DNA of 64,000 nt. Source: Nocardia australiensis (GTDB taxonomy: Bacteria > Actinomycetota > Actinomycetes > Mycobacteriales > Mycobacteriaceae). A program made the position numbers and the translations under genes. The DNA is taken from assembly GCF_020733705.1 (NCBI RefSeq), contig NZ_JAJFZM010000006.1:1-64000 (forward strand). The letters are read 5' to 3'. This document shows positions 26,142 to 37,901 of this stretch, piece by piece. A model generated the notes under the pieces. It was given only the letters and a program-made list of their open reading frames with translations. It was not told the origin of the DNA and searched no databases. Positions within the stretch are counted from its first letter, which is position 1, and every line of letters begins with the position of its first letter.

Positions 26142-27259
26142 CAGAGCCGACTCGTCTGCAGGTTGCCACCGCCGACCCATATCCCGTCATTATCGGACGT
26201 GGGCTGCTCGGCGATCTGGTCGACGCGGTCACCGGCGCGACCAAGGGCGTCCGTACGGTGGCGATCTTCCATCAGCCGCCGCTGGCCGAGACCGCGGAGG
26301 CGGTGCGAAAGGCGCTGGCCGACACCGGTATCGACGCGCATCGTATCGAGATTCCGGACGCCGAGTCCGGGAAGGATCTTGCGGTCGCCGGCTTCTGCTG
26401 GGAGGTGCTCGGCCGGATCGGTCTCACCCGCAACGACGTTGTGGTGAGCCTCGGCGGCGGCGCGGCCACCGATCTGGCCGGATTCGTGGCCGCCACCTGG
26501 ATGCGCGGCGTAAAGATCGTGCATGTGCCGACCACCCTGCTGGCGATGGTCGACGCGGCCGTCGGCGGCAAGACCGGCATCAATACCGAGGCAGGCAAGA
26601 ACCTCGTCGGCTCCTTCCACGAGCCCGCCGCGGTGCTGGTCGACCTGGTGACGCTGGAAACGGTGCCGCGCAACGAGATCGTGGCGGGCATGGCCGAGAT
26701 CATCAAGGCCGGTTTCATCGCCGACCCGGTGATCCTGGAACTGATAGAGCGTGATCCCGAGGCCGCACTGGATCCGAAGGGTGAGGTACTGCCCGAACTG
26801 ATTCGCCGTGCGATCCAGGTGAAGGCCGATGTGGTCGCCGCCGACCTCAAGGAGTCGAGCCTGCGCGAAATCCTCAACTACGGCCACACTTTGGCCCACG
26901 CGATCGAACGCCGCGAGCGCTACCGCTGGCGTCACGGCGCCGCCGTCTCGGTCGGCCTGGTCTTCGCCGCCGAGCTCGGCCGCTTGGCCGGGCGCCTGGA
27001 CGACGCCACCGCCGACCGGCATCGCGCCATCCTCGAAAGTGTCGGCCTGCCAACCAGTTACGACATCGACGCACTCCCCCAACTGCTCGATACAATGCAG
27101 ACGGACAAGAAAACCCGTTCGGGTGTCCTGCGTTTCGTCGTACTCGATGGCCTAGGTAAGCCCGGCCGGCTGGAGGGCCCGGATCCCACCCTGCTGGCCG
27201 CAGCGTATTCCGCGATCGGCCGCGAGGCCGGCCCAAGCGGAGGCGCCATCCTGCTCTGA
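26138..27259 (+). CDS. aroB: 3-dehydroquinate synthase
   Basis: 373 residues. NAD-binding SLGGGAATDLAGFVAATWMRG and PTTLLAMVDAAVGGKTGIN are unmistakable. Metal-binding Glu (ETVPRNEIVAGMAEIIK) and His residues (NYGHTLAHAIE; RHGAAVSVGLVFAAEL) are present. It converts DAHP to 3-dehydroquinate, the second shikimate step. The GTG overlaps the aroK stop by four bases. No aroQ/aroD follows, unlike the M. tuberculosis order; instead a decayed phosphotransferase comes next. Confidence 0.97.
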   Translation: MTEPTRLQVATADPYPVIIGRGLLGDLVDAVTGATKGVRTVAIFHQPPLAETAEAVRKALADTGIDAHRIEIPDAESGKDLAVAGFCWEVLGRIGLTRNDVVVSLGGGAATDLAGFVAATWMRGVKIVHVPTTLLAMVDAAVGGKTGINTEAGKNLVGSFHEPAAVLVDLVTLETVPRNEIVAGMAEIIKAGFIADPVILELIERDPEAALDPKGEVLPELIRRAIQVKADVVAADLKESSLREILNYGHTLAHAIERRERYRWRHGAAVSVGLVFAAELGRLAGRLDDATADRHRAILESVGLPTSYDIDALPQLLDTMQTDKKTRSGVLRFVVLDGLGKPGRLEGPDPTLLAAAYSAIGREAGPSGGAILL

Positions 27260-27359
27260 CCCGCACCGGCCGGACCGCCCAGTCCCCTTGAGGATCGGGC
27301 GCGCAGGGTAAAGTCCCGGGTAATTCGGTCGGCTGCTGCGTTCGCTACATGACTTACCG

Positions 27360-27789
27360 ATGCCGGAGACCGAACTCCAACGATGGACCGCGTTGGAGTC
27401 GTTGCACGCAGCGCTACTCGAGCACAACGCGGTGTGCGTCATCAGCGACGAGGAGCAAACGTGGTTACTGAGCCGAATTGACGAGATTCGCAAGGAACTG
27501 AGCGAACTCGATTGGCCGTTGGGCATCGGTCTTATCCATGGGGATGCCTGGGCGGGAAATCTTCTGTGGGACAACAGAATGAACCCGGCGCGGCCGATAC
27601 TCGGAGACTGGGACTGGGACTGGGTCAGTATCGGCCCACGAGAAGCGTGATCTGGTTCAGGTAACCGGCCCGCTCCGGCGAGCGACAGCGTCAGAAGTGC
27701 ACGCCGATCGGTTACGGCAACGAATCGATGACATCCGTGCAGGCAATCGGACAACGTCGTGGCGCCAATACGTTCCGCGCGGACATTAG
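27360..27789 (+). pseudogene. Decayed aminoglycoside-phosphotransferase-type kinase
   Basis: The frame 27360-27650 contains GLIHGDAWAGNLLWD (kinase HGD...N loop) and PILGDWDWDWVSIGPRE, the metal-binding Asp region, then stops. From about 27641 a shifted frame continues the expected C-terminus: RDLVQVTGPLRRATASEVHADRL and so on to a TAG near 27789. The N-terminal lobe is missing or unreadable. So a one-base slip splits a gene that is also 5'-truncated. It is a remnant of an APH-family kinase, probably not functional. Confidence 0.6.
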
Positions 27790-27828
27790 ACTTGCGCGTT
27801 CGCTGCGGTGCAGGCGACCCAGCTCCAT

Positions 27829-29433
27829 TCACTCGAAATGGTCGGCGCCGGTCAGCGCCCGCAATGGCAGCGACCCCCGGTCCAGCAGCTTGGTGTGGGC
27901 CGCCGCGAGTGTGTTTCCCGCACCGACTCTTTCACGCACCCAGTTCGAAATGACCTGTGCGCCTATCGCATAGCCAAGGGCCTGGCCCGGCCAGGCCAGG
28001 TATCGGACGACTTCCTTGCGGACCTGACCGCTGTCCTGCAACGTCTGCGCGGCAATGAATGTCACGGCCTGCTCGACACTCCAGCCCCGCACATGCAGCC
28101 CGACATCGGCGACCAGGCGCGCGGCCCGCCACCGCTGATGCGCCAACAGGCCGAGAGTGTCCGAATCCGTCACCGCCAGACCGATTTCCGCGGTAAGCGT
28201 CTCGGCATACACCGCCCACCCCTCGGTGAAGGCGTTCACCGGCAGCAAGCGCAGAATATCGGGGACGGCGTCGTTCTCGTCGAGCAACGCGATCTGCAAA
28301 TGGTGGCCGGGGACCCCTTCATGCATGGCCAGCGGCAGCACTTCCCACGACCGGGTCGACGAGGGCACCGTCATATTGACATACAGCGACCCCGACCGGC
28401 CGTTTCGATACGAGGACGGCCCGTAGAACGCGGGTGGCCCGGTCGAGGCATTCGCTCCGGGCATCGCGACCACCTCGCACGGCGTCTTCGGCCAGCGCTC
28501 ACACAACCGGGGACTGTTCGCTACCAGGATTTCGTGTGTCTGCGTGAACCGTCGCAAGATGTCGGCGCCGGAGATCAGCGTGTCACGCGCCGCCGCACTG
28601 TCGGCCAGACATGCGAAATCTCTTTCGGTCGCACCGAGAAGTTCCAGCCCGATGGTCTCCAGGCGTTGCGGTGTGATGAACAGGCTCGTGCCGCGAAATA
28701 TCGCGTCGCGGTAGCGATCTCCGCCCACGGAACTGCCCGCCAACGGCGATGCGGTGGCCGCATCACCGAGTGCAGACACCGCGACCGCGCGCAACGACGA
28801 CAATGCCTGGTATACGTCGTCCAAGACCGCCGCGGGCAGGTTAGGCAGCGAAAGTAGCGGCGCCGAACCAGCTTTCTGTTCCGCGAAGAGTGTGTCGACC
28901 TGCTCGAGGAACGCTCGCAACACCGGCTGCGAGCCACGAACGGACGCCTCGGCATCCTCGATCTCCCGGATCAACCCGGCCGCGTACGAGGGAAATGCCC
29001 GCAATCGTTCGACGTAGACCTCGAATCGAGGGTCCTCCACCTGGGGCCACGAATGCGCCGCCCAACTGAGGCGGGCCACCGGGCCGGTCATGTGATTCAG
29101 TTCGCCGATATCGCGGTTCGCCAGCAACGATGCCGCCGAATCGACATGAAATCTCGCCGCGGCGGCGACGTCGCCCGAGACGGTGCCCTCAGCCCGCTCC
29201 AACAGCCGGGTCGCCTGCTCGCGCTGCCCGTCTCGCGCGATCCGGGACGATTCCTCCCACAGGACTGGTGGCAGCCGGCCGATTTCGATGGCGGCGTCGG
29301 GATTGAGCGACCACAGAAATTCGAGCACATCCTGCGAGTAGGTCGCCGAATCCTGGCCGTTTCCACCGTCGTCGCTGCCCACCCTCATATGGTATCGGTC
29401 GAGTGCCGCACGCTCGACCGACTCACAACCCAC
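27829..29433 (-). CDS. DUF885-family putative zinc metallopeptidase
   Basis: 534 residues. The DUF885 signature MHEGVPGHHLQIALLDE supplies an HExxxHH-like zinc site, and NAFTEGWAVYAETLTAE gives the family's EGWAxYxE motif. The C-terminal YLAWPGQALGYAIGAQVI is also typical. No signal peptide is evident. The start is uncertain: MRVGSDDGG at 29388 is an alternative. It lies 17 bases after the S9 peptidase gene stop on the same strand, so both are probably one unit for peptide breakdown. Confidence 0.85.
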   Translation of the reverse strand: MGCESVERAALDRYHMRVGSDDGGNGQDSATYSQDVLEFLWSLNPDAAIEIGRLPPVLWEESSRIARDGQREQATRLLERAEGTVSGDVAAAARFHVDSAASLLANRDIGELNHMTGPVARLSWAAHSWPQVEDPRFEVYVERLRAFPSYAAGLIREIEDAEASVRGSQPVLRAFLEQVDTLFAEQKAGSAPLLSLPNLPAAVLDDVYQALSSLRAVAVSALGDAATASPLAGSSVGGDRYRDAIFRGTSLFITPQRLETIGLELLGATERDFACLADSAAARDTLISGADILRRFTQTHEILVANSPRLCERWPKTPCEVVAMPGANASTGPPAFYGPSSYRNGRSGSLYVNMTVPSSTRSWEVLPLAMHEGVPGHHLQIALLDENDAVPDILRLLPVNAFTEGWAVYAETLTAEIGLAVTDSDTLGLLAHQRWRAARLVADVGLHVRGWSVEQAVTFIAAQTLQDSGQVRKEVVRYLAWPGQALGYAIGAQVISNWVRERVGAGNTLAAAHTKLLDRGSLPLRALTGADHFE

Positions 29434-29450
29434 CGGCGCGTGAATCCGAC

Positions 29451-31568
29451 TCAGCTCGACGAAACCGGTTCGGTCAGTGCGCGCCGCAAGAAGTCGACCT
29501 GATGTAACAGCAGATTTTCGGCGACCTGCTCCTCGACCGGCCGGTGCGTGACCCCCGACAGCGGGAGCACCTCATGCGGCCGTCCGGCAGCTAGCAGTTC
29601 GGCCGACAGCCGCAGTGTGTGCGCGACGACAACATTGTCGTCCACCAACCCGTGGATGAGCAGCAACGGCCGTGCTGGTAGCGCCGCCTTCGATAGTCCA
29701 GCAGCGGTGACCAGGGAGTTCGCGTCGTAGACGTCCGGATGCTGGTCCGGATGCCCGAGATAGCGTTCGGTGTAATGCGTGTCGTAGAGCCGCCAATCGG
29801 TGACCGGCGCGCCTGCGACGGCCGCGTGGAAGACATCCGGGCGGCGCAGCACGGCAAGCGCGGCGAGGTAGCCGCCGAAGGACCAGCCACGGATCGCCAC
29901 CCTGGTCAGATCGAGTGGGAATTGCGCGGCAAGCTCATTCAGGACGTCCACCTGATCGTCGAGGGTGCCCGCTAAATCACCGGAGACCGCCTTCTGGCCC
30001 CTCGGATCCTGCCCCGCCGTACCTCGACCGTCGGCGATAACGACCGCGAACCCGTTGTCCGCCAACCACTGCGCCTCCAGATAGGCACGCTGGTCATGGA
30101 CGACACGCTGTCCGTGCGGACCGCCGTAGGGATCGAGCAGCACCGGTAGCAATTCGCCGCCGGAGTAGGTGGCAGGCAGCAGCACCGCCGCCGGAATCCG
30201 GCGCGCGCCGATGGACCTGAGTTCAGGTCGGGCCGTCAGCGCCGGGGTGGCCGCAAGAGATTCGATTTCACCGATCATGGTGCCGCCGCGCAACACTCGC
30301 ACCGTGGTGGCGTGGCTCGCCAGCGAACTCGACAGCAGGATCACGATCTCACCACCGCGCACCGCCGAGTGCACGCCGGGGGCATCCGACAATCGGACAA
30401 CCTCGTCACCGCTCACGCGATAGACGTGCACCTCGCCGATCTCGCCCGGTCCGGTCGCCATCGCGGTGAGCAGAACGCTGTCATCATCGACGGCCAAGAC
30501 ACCGCGTACCTGGAGTTCTGATCCGGTCACCTGCTCGGTTCCTACCATCAGAACTCGTGCGTCGTCGCTGTCGACGACCCGGACCAGTCGACCGTCCGGG
30601 GTGAATGCCGGCACGCCCGAGAACAGTTCGACCCAGACCTGATCGGTGTCCTCGCCCACCACGGTGGTGGCGCCGGTCGCGACATCCACCGTCAGATGGC
30701 GCTGGGTCTTTTGATCACGGGCCTGCACCAGCAGCAGTGGCGGATTACCTTCGGCCCACTGCACCCGCGCGAGATAGGGAAAGGCGAGGCGATCCCATTC
30801 GACCGGCGTGCGCCTGCCATCGGTATCGACAAGGACGAGCGTCACCTCGGCGTTCGCCGTCCCGGCCGCAGGATAGGCGACTGCGGCGGGTTCGCGTTCC
30901 GGGTTGCGCGGATCGGCGATCCACCAGCGGTCGACCGGCCGGTCATCCACGCGGGCGACGAGCAATCGGGACCCGTCCGGCGCCCACCAGAAGCCGCGAT
31001 CGCGGCCCATTTCCTCGGCGGCGATGAACTCCGCGAGCCCGTACTGCAGGTGCTCGTCCTCGGGGTCGATCACGGCGCGGTCTGAAGTGCCATCGACCGC
31101 ACGCACACGCATCTCGCGACCCGAGACATAGGCCAGCAGACGGCCGTCGGGCGAGAGCCGAGGGTCCATCACCGGCCCCGGCGGCTGCTGCTCCTCGATG
31201 GCTCCGGAAATCAGGTCGGCGACAAAAAGGCGACCTGACAGCACAAAGGCCGCCACCGTCACCGCGCTGTCGGTGGTGTATCGGACAATTCCGGTCGCGC
31301 CCTCACGGGCGCGTTCGCGGAGCGCTCGCTCCTGCACCGACTCGGACTCGACCCGGTCACGTAGCAGTTGTGCCGGATCGACGAGGATCGTATCGACGCC
31401 GGTATCGGTATCGCGCACCCACATCAGATTCACCGTGTCGGTGCCAGAGCGTGAGCGCAGGAACACGATCCGCCGACCGTCCGGAGAGATGGTGAAGGTG
31501 CGCGGTGTCCCGAGGGTGAAGCGTTGGGTTCGCGCGGACTGTCGCGGGAAGGCGAGCGCATCGGTCAT
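29451..31568 (-). CDS. S9-family (dipeptidyl-peptidase IV-like) prolyl oligopeptidase
   Basis: 705 residues. The N-terminal ~430 residues are a DPP-IV-type beta-propeller (FTISPDGRRIVFLRSRSGTD near the start; DPRLSPDGRLLAYVSG). The C-terminal alpha/beta-hydrolase has the Ser nucleophile in IRGWSFGGYLAALAVL, Asp in LLIHGLVDDNVV and His in LSGVTHRP. The EE region that reads the substrate N-terminus may be FIAAEEMGRDRGFWW. It is probably cytoplasmic and cleaves short peptides after Pro or Ala. It is followed closely by the DUF885 gene. Confidence 0.92.
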   Translation of the reverse strand: MTDALAFPRQSARTQRFTLGTPRTFTISPDGRRIVFLRSRSGTDTVNLMWVRDTDTGVDTILVDPAQLLRDRVESESVQERALRERAREGATGIVRYTTDSAVTVAAFVLSGRLFVADLISGAIEEQQPPGPVMDPRLSPDGRLLAYVSGREMRVRAVDGTSDRAVIDPEDEHLQYGLAEFIAAEEMGRDRGFWWAPDGSRLLVARVDDRPVDRWWIADPRNPEREPAAVAYPAAGTANAEVTLVLVDTDGRRTPVEWDRLAFPYLARVQWAEGNPPLLLVQARDQKTQRHLTVDVATGATTVVGEDTDQVWVELFSGVPAFTPDGRLVRVVDSDDARVLMVGTEQVTGSELQVRGVLAVDDDSVLLTAMATGPGEIGEVHVYRVSGDEVVRLSDAPGVHSAVRGGEIVILLSSSLASHATTVRVLRGGTMIGEIESLAATPALTARPELRSIGARRIPAAVLLPATYSGGELLPVLLDPYGGPHGQRVVHDQRAYLEAQWLADNGFAVVIADGRGTAGQDPRGQKAVSGDLAGTLDDQVDVLNELAAQFPLDLTRVAIRGWSFGGYLAALAVLRRPDVFHAAVAGAPVTDWRLYDTHYTERYLGHPDQHPDVYDANSLVTAAGLSKAALPARPLLLIHGLVDDNVVVAHTLRLSAELLAAGRPHEVLPLSGVTHRPVEEQVAENLLLHQVDFLRRALTEPVSSS

Positions 31569-31660
31569 GCGACGATGCTAAGCCCCGGCGAACCCGGCAC
31601 CCGCAGCGGCGCTGTCACATGACATGTGTCGGCCCACTCCTCAGCGCTCGTCGAAAACGA

Positions 31661-31694
31661 CAATGGTGCACCCTCTTTCGAAGGTGCACCATTG
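31661..31694 (-). terminator. Intrinsic terminator after the B-4DMT gene
   Basis: A perfect 12-base inverted repeat (31661-31672 with 31683-31694; arm CAATGGTGCACC) with a ten-base loop. On the minus strand it is followed by a T-rich run. It lies about 70 bases after the stop of the gene ending at 31767. Confidence 0.8.
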
Positions 31695-31766
31695 ACGCAC
31701 TCACGGACTCACCGGCCTCGAACGAGTCGTACGCGGAGCCGAGCCGAGGCACTCGGGTCGCGAAGA

Positions 31767-32234
31767 TCAGGCCGGTGTCGGATTTTCCTGCCGCGGCGCC
31801 GACTCGTCACGGGTCTGCCGACCGGCGAGCAGTCGGCCGATCGCGACACCGATGAGGGCCGGGATGAAGATCAGCAGCACGATGAACGACGCCGAGGCGG
31901 TCAGCTCGAACAACAGACCGTTATCGCCGAGATCGAAACGGGGCAGCCAGTCCAGGATCCACGCGGCCAGTCCACTGCCCAGGCCGCCGAGCACCGCGGC
32001 CTTCAGCCACAGAATGGTGAGATCGGTGCCGCGCTCCGGGTCGGGGTGAGCGACCCGGTCCTTGTGACCGTCGAGTAATCCCCAAAAAGCGACGGCACCG
32101 ATCAGTACGACCAGGCACAGAATCCGCATCCACGCGCCCTGGGTCGGCCAGTACACCATCGCGAATCCCAGCACGGTACGCAGGGCCACTACCAGCGCAC
32201 CGAGCACAACGGCCCGCAATACCCAAGCAATCAT
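31767..32234 (-). CDS. Four-helix membrane protein, B-4DMT transporter type
   Basis: 155 residues from ATG 32234. There are four hydrophobic helices: AWVLRAVVLGALVVALRTVL, MRILCLVVLIGAVAFWGLL, WLKAAVLGGLGSGLAAWIL and ASFIVLLIFIPALIGVAIG. A charged tail ends QENPTPA. This matches the short actinobacterial membrane proteins named B-4DMT transporters. The longer frame upstream to 32552 is an antisense-like extension into aroE. It is the last gene of the alaS-ruvX-mltG-aroE direction, before a terminator. Confidence 0.75.
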   Translation of the reverse strand: MIAWVLRAVVLGALVVALRTVLGFAMVYWPTQGAWMRILCLVVLIGAVAFWGLLDGHKDRVAHPDPERGTDLTILWLKAAVLGGLGSGLAAWILDWLPRFDLGDNGLLFELTASASFIVLLIFIPALIGVAIGRLLAGRQTRDESAPRQENPTPA

Positions 32235-32281
32235 GAACAACACAATAACCTGCGGCGGGCGGATCCAAACTAGAACCGGTG

Positions 32282-33106
32282 TCAGATTTCGGGGAGGTCG
32301 ATGGCGGCCGCCATCTCCGTGCGCGGCGCCGGGCGTCCGGTGAACTGTTCGACCTGTCCATACGCCTGGTTGAGCAGCATCTGCAGACCACTGACAACGG
32401 TGTGCCCAGCGCGGGCGACAGCTGCGGCCAGCGGGGTCGGCCAAGGGTTGTAAATGGCGTCGAGCACCACCGGTGCGGCGGCGACGGCGACGGCGACGGT
32501 CGCGGCGGCATCCGCCGGAATCGTGCTGACCACCGCACCCGCCCGGGCACACGCCCGCCCGACAACCTCCGGATCGACACCGATCACCGTCGCGGTCAGC
32601 CCGAGCCGCTGCGCGAGTTCCAGCGCACCACGGGCTCTCCCCGCATTACGCGCCACGACGGTGACCTGCTTCGCGCCGAGTTCTGAGAGCGCGAGCAGCG
32701 CCGGTCGCGCGGTACCGCCCGCACCGAGGACCACGGCCTCGGAGATCTCAGTGACCCCGCCACCCCGCAGCGCACCGAGGACTCCGTCCACATCCGTGCA
32801 GTCCGCGCGCCAACCCTCATCGAGCCGGATCAGTGTATTGGCCGAGCCGACCAGGATCGCGCGATCGGTGCGTTCGGTCGCGTAGGCGAGCGCGGCCTCT
32901 TTGCCCGGCATGGTCACCGAAAGGCCGACCCATTCCGGCCCGAGCCCGCCGACCAGGCCGGGCAGCTGTTCGGCCGAACACTCGATGCGGTCGTAGGTCC
33001 AGTTCAGGCCGAGCGCACGGTAGGCCGCCAGATGCAGCTGCGGTGAACGGGAATGCGCGATCGGCTGACCGAGCACCGCCGCCTTACGAATCGCGTACCG
33101 GTCCAC
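32282..33106 (-). CDS. aroE: Shikimate dehydrogenase
   Basis: 274 residues. Shikimate-binding LGQPIAHSRSPQLHLAAYRA, catalytic Lys in VGLSVTMPGKEAAL, the SANTL segment and Asp in CTDVDGVLGAL. NADP Rossmann loop AVVLGAGGTARPALLAL, and C-terminal SGLQMLLNQAYGQ. Reduces 3-dehydroshikimate. GTG 33106 lies eight bases after the mltG stop and gives the standard length. It is separated from aroC-aroK-aroB by about 5 kb of peptidase genes but belongs to the same pathway. Confidence 0.95.
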   Translation of the reverse strand: MDRYAIRKAAVLGQPIAHSRSPQLHLAAYRALGLNWTYDRIECSAEQLPGLVGGLGPEWVGLSVTMPGKEAALAYATERTDRAILVGSANTLIRLDEGWRADCTDVDGVLGALRGGGVTEISEAVVLGAGGTARPALLALSELGAKQVTVVARNAGRARGALELAQRLGLTATVIGVDPEVVGRACARAGAVVSTIPADAAATVAVAVAAAPVVLDAIYNPWPTPLAAAVARAGHTVVSGLQMLLNQAYGQVEQFTGRPAPRTEMAAAIDLPEI

Positions 33107-33113
33107 GACAGGA

Positions 33114-34610
33114 TCACCGCCCACTGTCGAGAATCCCGCTCTGCCTGGCCTTTTCAATATTCCGCAGGTGTTCGGAGTAGCCCTCGGTGAACAGCGTGGT
33201 CCCCTGTTTGTCGATGGTGACGAAGTACAGCCACGGTCCGCCTTCGGGACTTTCCATGGCGCGCAGCGCATTCAACGACGGTGCCGAAATCGGCGTGGCG
33301 GGCAGGCCGGGCATCGCATATGTATTCCATGGTGTGCGCTTGTCCCGATCCGCGTCGGTGGTCGCGACTTCGGTGCGGTCCAGCGCGTAGTTGACCGTCG
33401 AGTCGAATTGCAGCGGCTGGTTCACCCGCAGCCGGTTGACGATCACCCGCGCCACCTTCGGCATATCCTGCGGCAGCGCTTCACGTTCCACCAGCGAGGC
33501 GGCGATCAGCGTCTGGAATGGCTGCAGCTGGGTCTCGCCACCGGACTGCAACAGTCCGGTCGACTCGTAACTGCGCGCACTCGCCGACACCAACTGATTC
33601 AGGATCTGCTCCGCAGTCCCGCTCGGATCGAAATCCCAGGTTCCGGCGGCGATCAGCCCCTCCAGCTGCCGGTCCCGATCCGGGACATCGCGCACCGCCT
33701 GCTCGGCCCAGGCGGGCACGCCGAGTGCGGCGAGATCCATCCCAGCTCCGGCGGCGGCGAGCTGCTCATATGTGACGCACTTCTGGCTCGGGCCGGTGCC
33801 GATGCAACTGGCGGCGGCGATCTTGCGGTAGATGCCGTCCTTACGCGATCCGGTGTTCACGTCCTGCTGGTCGTGCAGCTGCCGCCCCTCGGAAACGACC
33901 AGATTGCCGACCCGCGACTCCTTGTTCACCAACGCGGTCACCGCCTGCGAGGCAGGACTGCGGCTCGCAATCGCGTAGTAGCCGGGCTGCACGTCGTTCA
34001 TATTCGAATTCCGCACCGCCGCTTGGAAGAAAGCCTCACTGCTGGCGACGACGCCGCCGTCCACCATCGCGTTCGCGATCTGGTTCGAGGTGTCCCCCGG
34101 GTGCACCTGCACGACGACCAGCGGCCCGGCAGGCCCGGCGAAATCCTCGGGCTCACCGAACACCGACTTCACGAATTTGTATCCGGCGAATCCCGCCGCG
34201 GCGACGAACAACAGCGCGAAAACGCCTCCGATCGCCCAAAGATTCCGCCGCCGCCGCTTGCGCTCCGCAGCCTTACGCGAGGCGACCCTGGAGCGCTTAC
34301 CGCGCCGCGACGCCGTACGACCTTCCGAACGACTCGGCTCCGGGCGCTTGGCTCGGGTGCGACGCGGCTGCGGCCGCTCACGGTCGTCGTCATCGTCATC
34401 GTCGACGTCCGGCGCGGCCCGGCGGGCCCGCCGACCACCACCTCGGGCGGGCACAGGAGCCGGCAACGGCTCATCGTCCTCATCTGTGTATCTCGGGATG
34501 ACGGTGGTGTCGTCGTCGTATTCCTCCCATGCCGCGTCATTTCGCTGGTAACGCCGATCAGCCTCGCGCTGTCGGTAGCGTTCCTCGGCCCGCGTCCATC
34601 GATCCGTCAT
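33114..34610 (-). CDS. mltG: Endolytic murein transglycosylase MltG
   Basis: 498 residues. Residues 1-120 are cytoplasmic and unusually charged, with an Asp run and Arg/Lys-rich blocks. One membrane helix follows (NLWAIGGVFALLFVAAAGFAG). The extracellular YceG/MltG domain has VQVHPGDTSNQIANAMVDGG (LysM-like part) and the catalytic Glu in IAASLVEREALPQDMPKVA, followed by VIVNRLRVNQPLQFD. It cuts nascent glycan strands at the membrane. ATG 34610 overlaps the ruvX stop. Confidence 0.95.
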   Translation of the reverse strand: MTDRWTRAEERYRQREADRRYQRNDAAWEEYDDDTTVIPRYTDEDDEPLPAPVPARGGGRRARRAAPDVDDDDDDDRERPQPRRTRAKRPEPSRSEGRTASRRGKRSRVASRKAAERKRRRRNLWAIGGVFALLFVAAAGFAGYKFVKSVFGEPEDFAGPAGPLVVVQVHPGDTSNQIANAMVDGGVVASSEAFFQAAVRNSNMNDVQPGYYAIASRSPASQAVTALVNKESRVGNLVVSEGRQLHDQQDVNTGSRKDGIYRKIAAASCIGTGPSQKCVTYEQLAAAGAGMDLAALGVPAWAEQAVRDVPDRDRQLEGLIAAGTWDFDPSGTAEQILNQLVSASARSYESTGLLQSGGETQLQPFQTLIAASLVEREALPQDMPKVARVIVNRLRVNQPLQFDSTVNYALDRTEVATTDADRDKRTPWNTYAMPGLPATPISAPSLNALRAMESPEGGPWLYFVTIDKQGTTLFTEGYSEHLRNIEKARQSGILDSGR

Positions 34611-35172
34611 GCGTCGTCTCCGGACGCAGTTTCGACCGACCTCAACACCGCACTCCGTTCGTCCAACCATCCTTGCAGAATCGATACGGCCGCTGCCTGA
34701 TCGATTACCTGCCGCTGGCCACGTGCGCGAACTCCACTGTCTCGCAATGCACGTGCAGCTGACACCGTAGTCAAACGTTCGTCGGAAAGCCGGACAGGCA
34801 CCGGAGTGATCGCGTCCCGCAAACGATCCGCGAACGTCATCGCCAATGCTGCAGCAGAACCCTTTTCGGCGCGCAACGTGCGTGGAAGACCGACGATAAC
34901 CTCTACGGCTTCATACTCCCGCACAATTTCGGCAATCCTGCGTATGTCCGATTCGGGCGCGCCGCTGCGCGCGTTCGGTTTCGCGCGCGCCACGGTTTCC
35001 ACGGGCGTGGCGAGGATGCCGTCGGGGTCGCTGGAGGCGACCCCGATCCGGACACTTCCGACGTCGACGGCGATCCGTCTGCCGCGACCCGGATCGGTGG
35101 CAGCAGCGGGCCGGTCGTAACCCTGCGAGCGCTCGGACCGCTGCGATGACTCTGGACTCTCTGGGTCGGTCA

Positions 35173-35176
<4 letters not shown>
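34607..35176 (-). CDS. ruvX: Holliday junction resolvase-like protein RuvX (YqgF)
   Basis: 189 residues. The RNase H-like fold shows RRIAVDVGSVRIGVASSDPDG (first Asp), VEVIVGLPRTLRAEKGSAA, VRLSDERLTTVSAARALR (Glu) and the final Asp in RQVIDQAAAVSILQGWL. Family members act in 16S rRNA processing and/or junction resolution. GTG 35176 overlaps the alaS stop; ATG 35173 is equally possible. The N-terminal Ser/Glu-rich ~30 residues are an actinobacterial extension. Confidence 0.94.
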
Positions 35177-37836
<2,660 letters not shown>

Positions 37837-37901
37837 AGGTATCCAGCTTACCGGTGCTGTGCAGCCGATTTTTCAGCGCCCGGTACAGTCGCCGCGGCGA
37901 G

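Noticed and set aside
33168..34700. Plus-strand open frame of 510 codons
   Set aside because: Antisense of mltG, which has a catalytic Glu motif and membrane helix.
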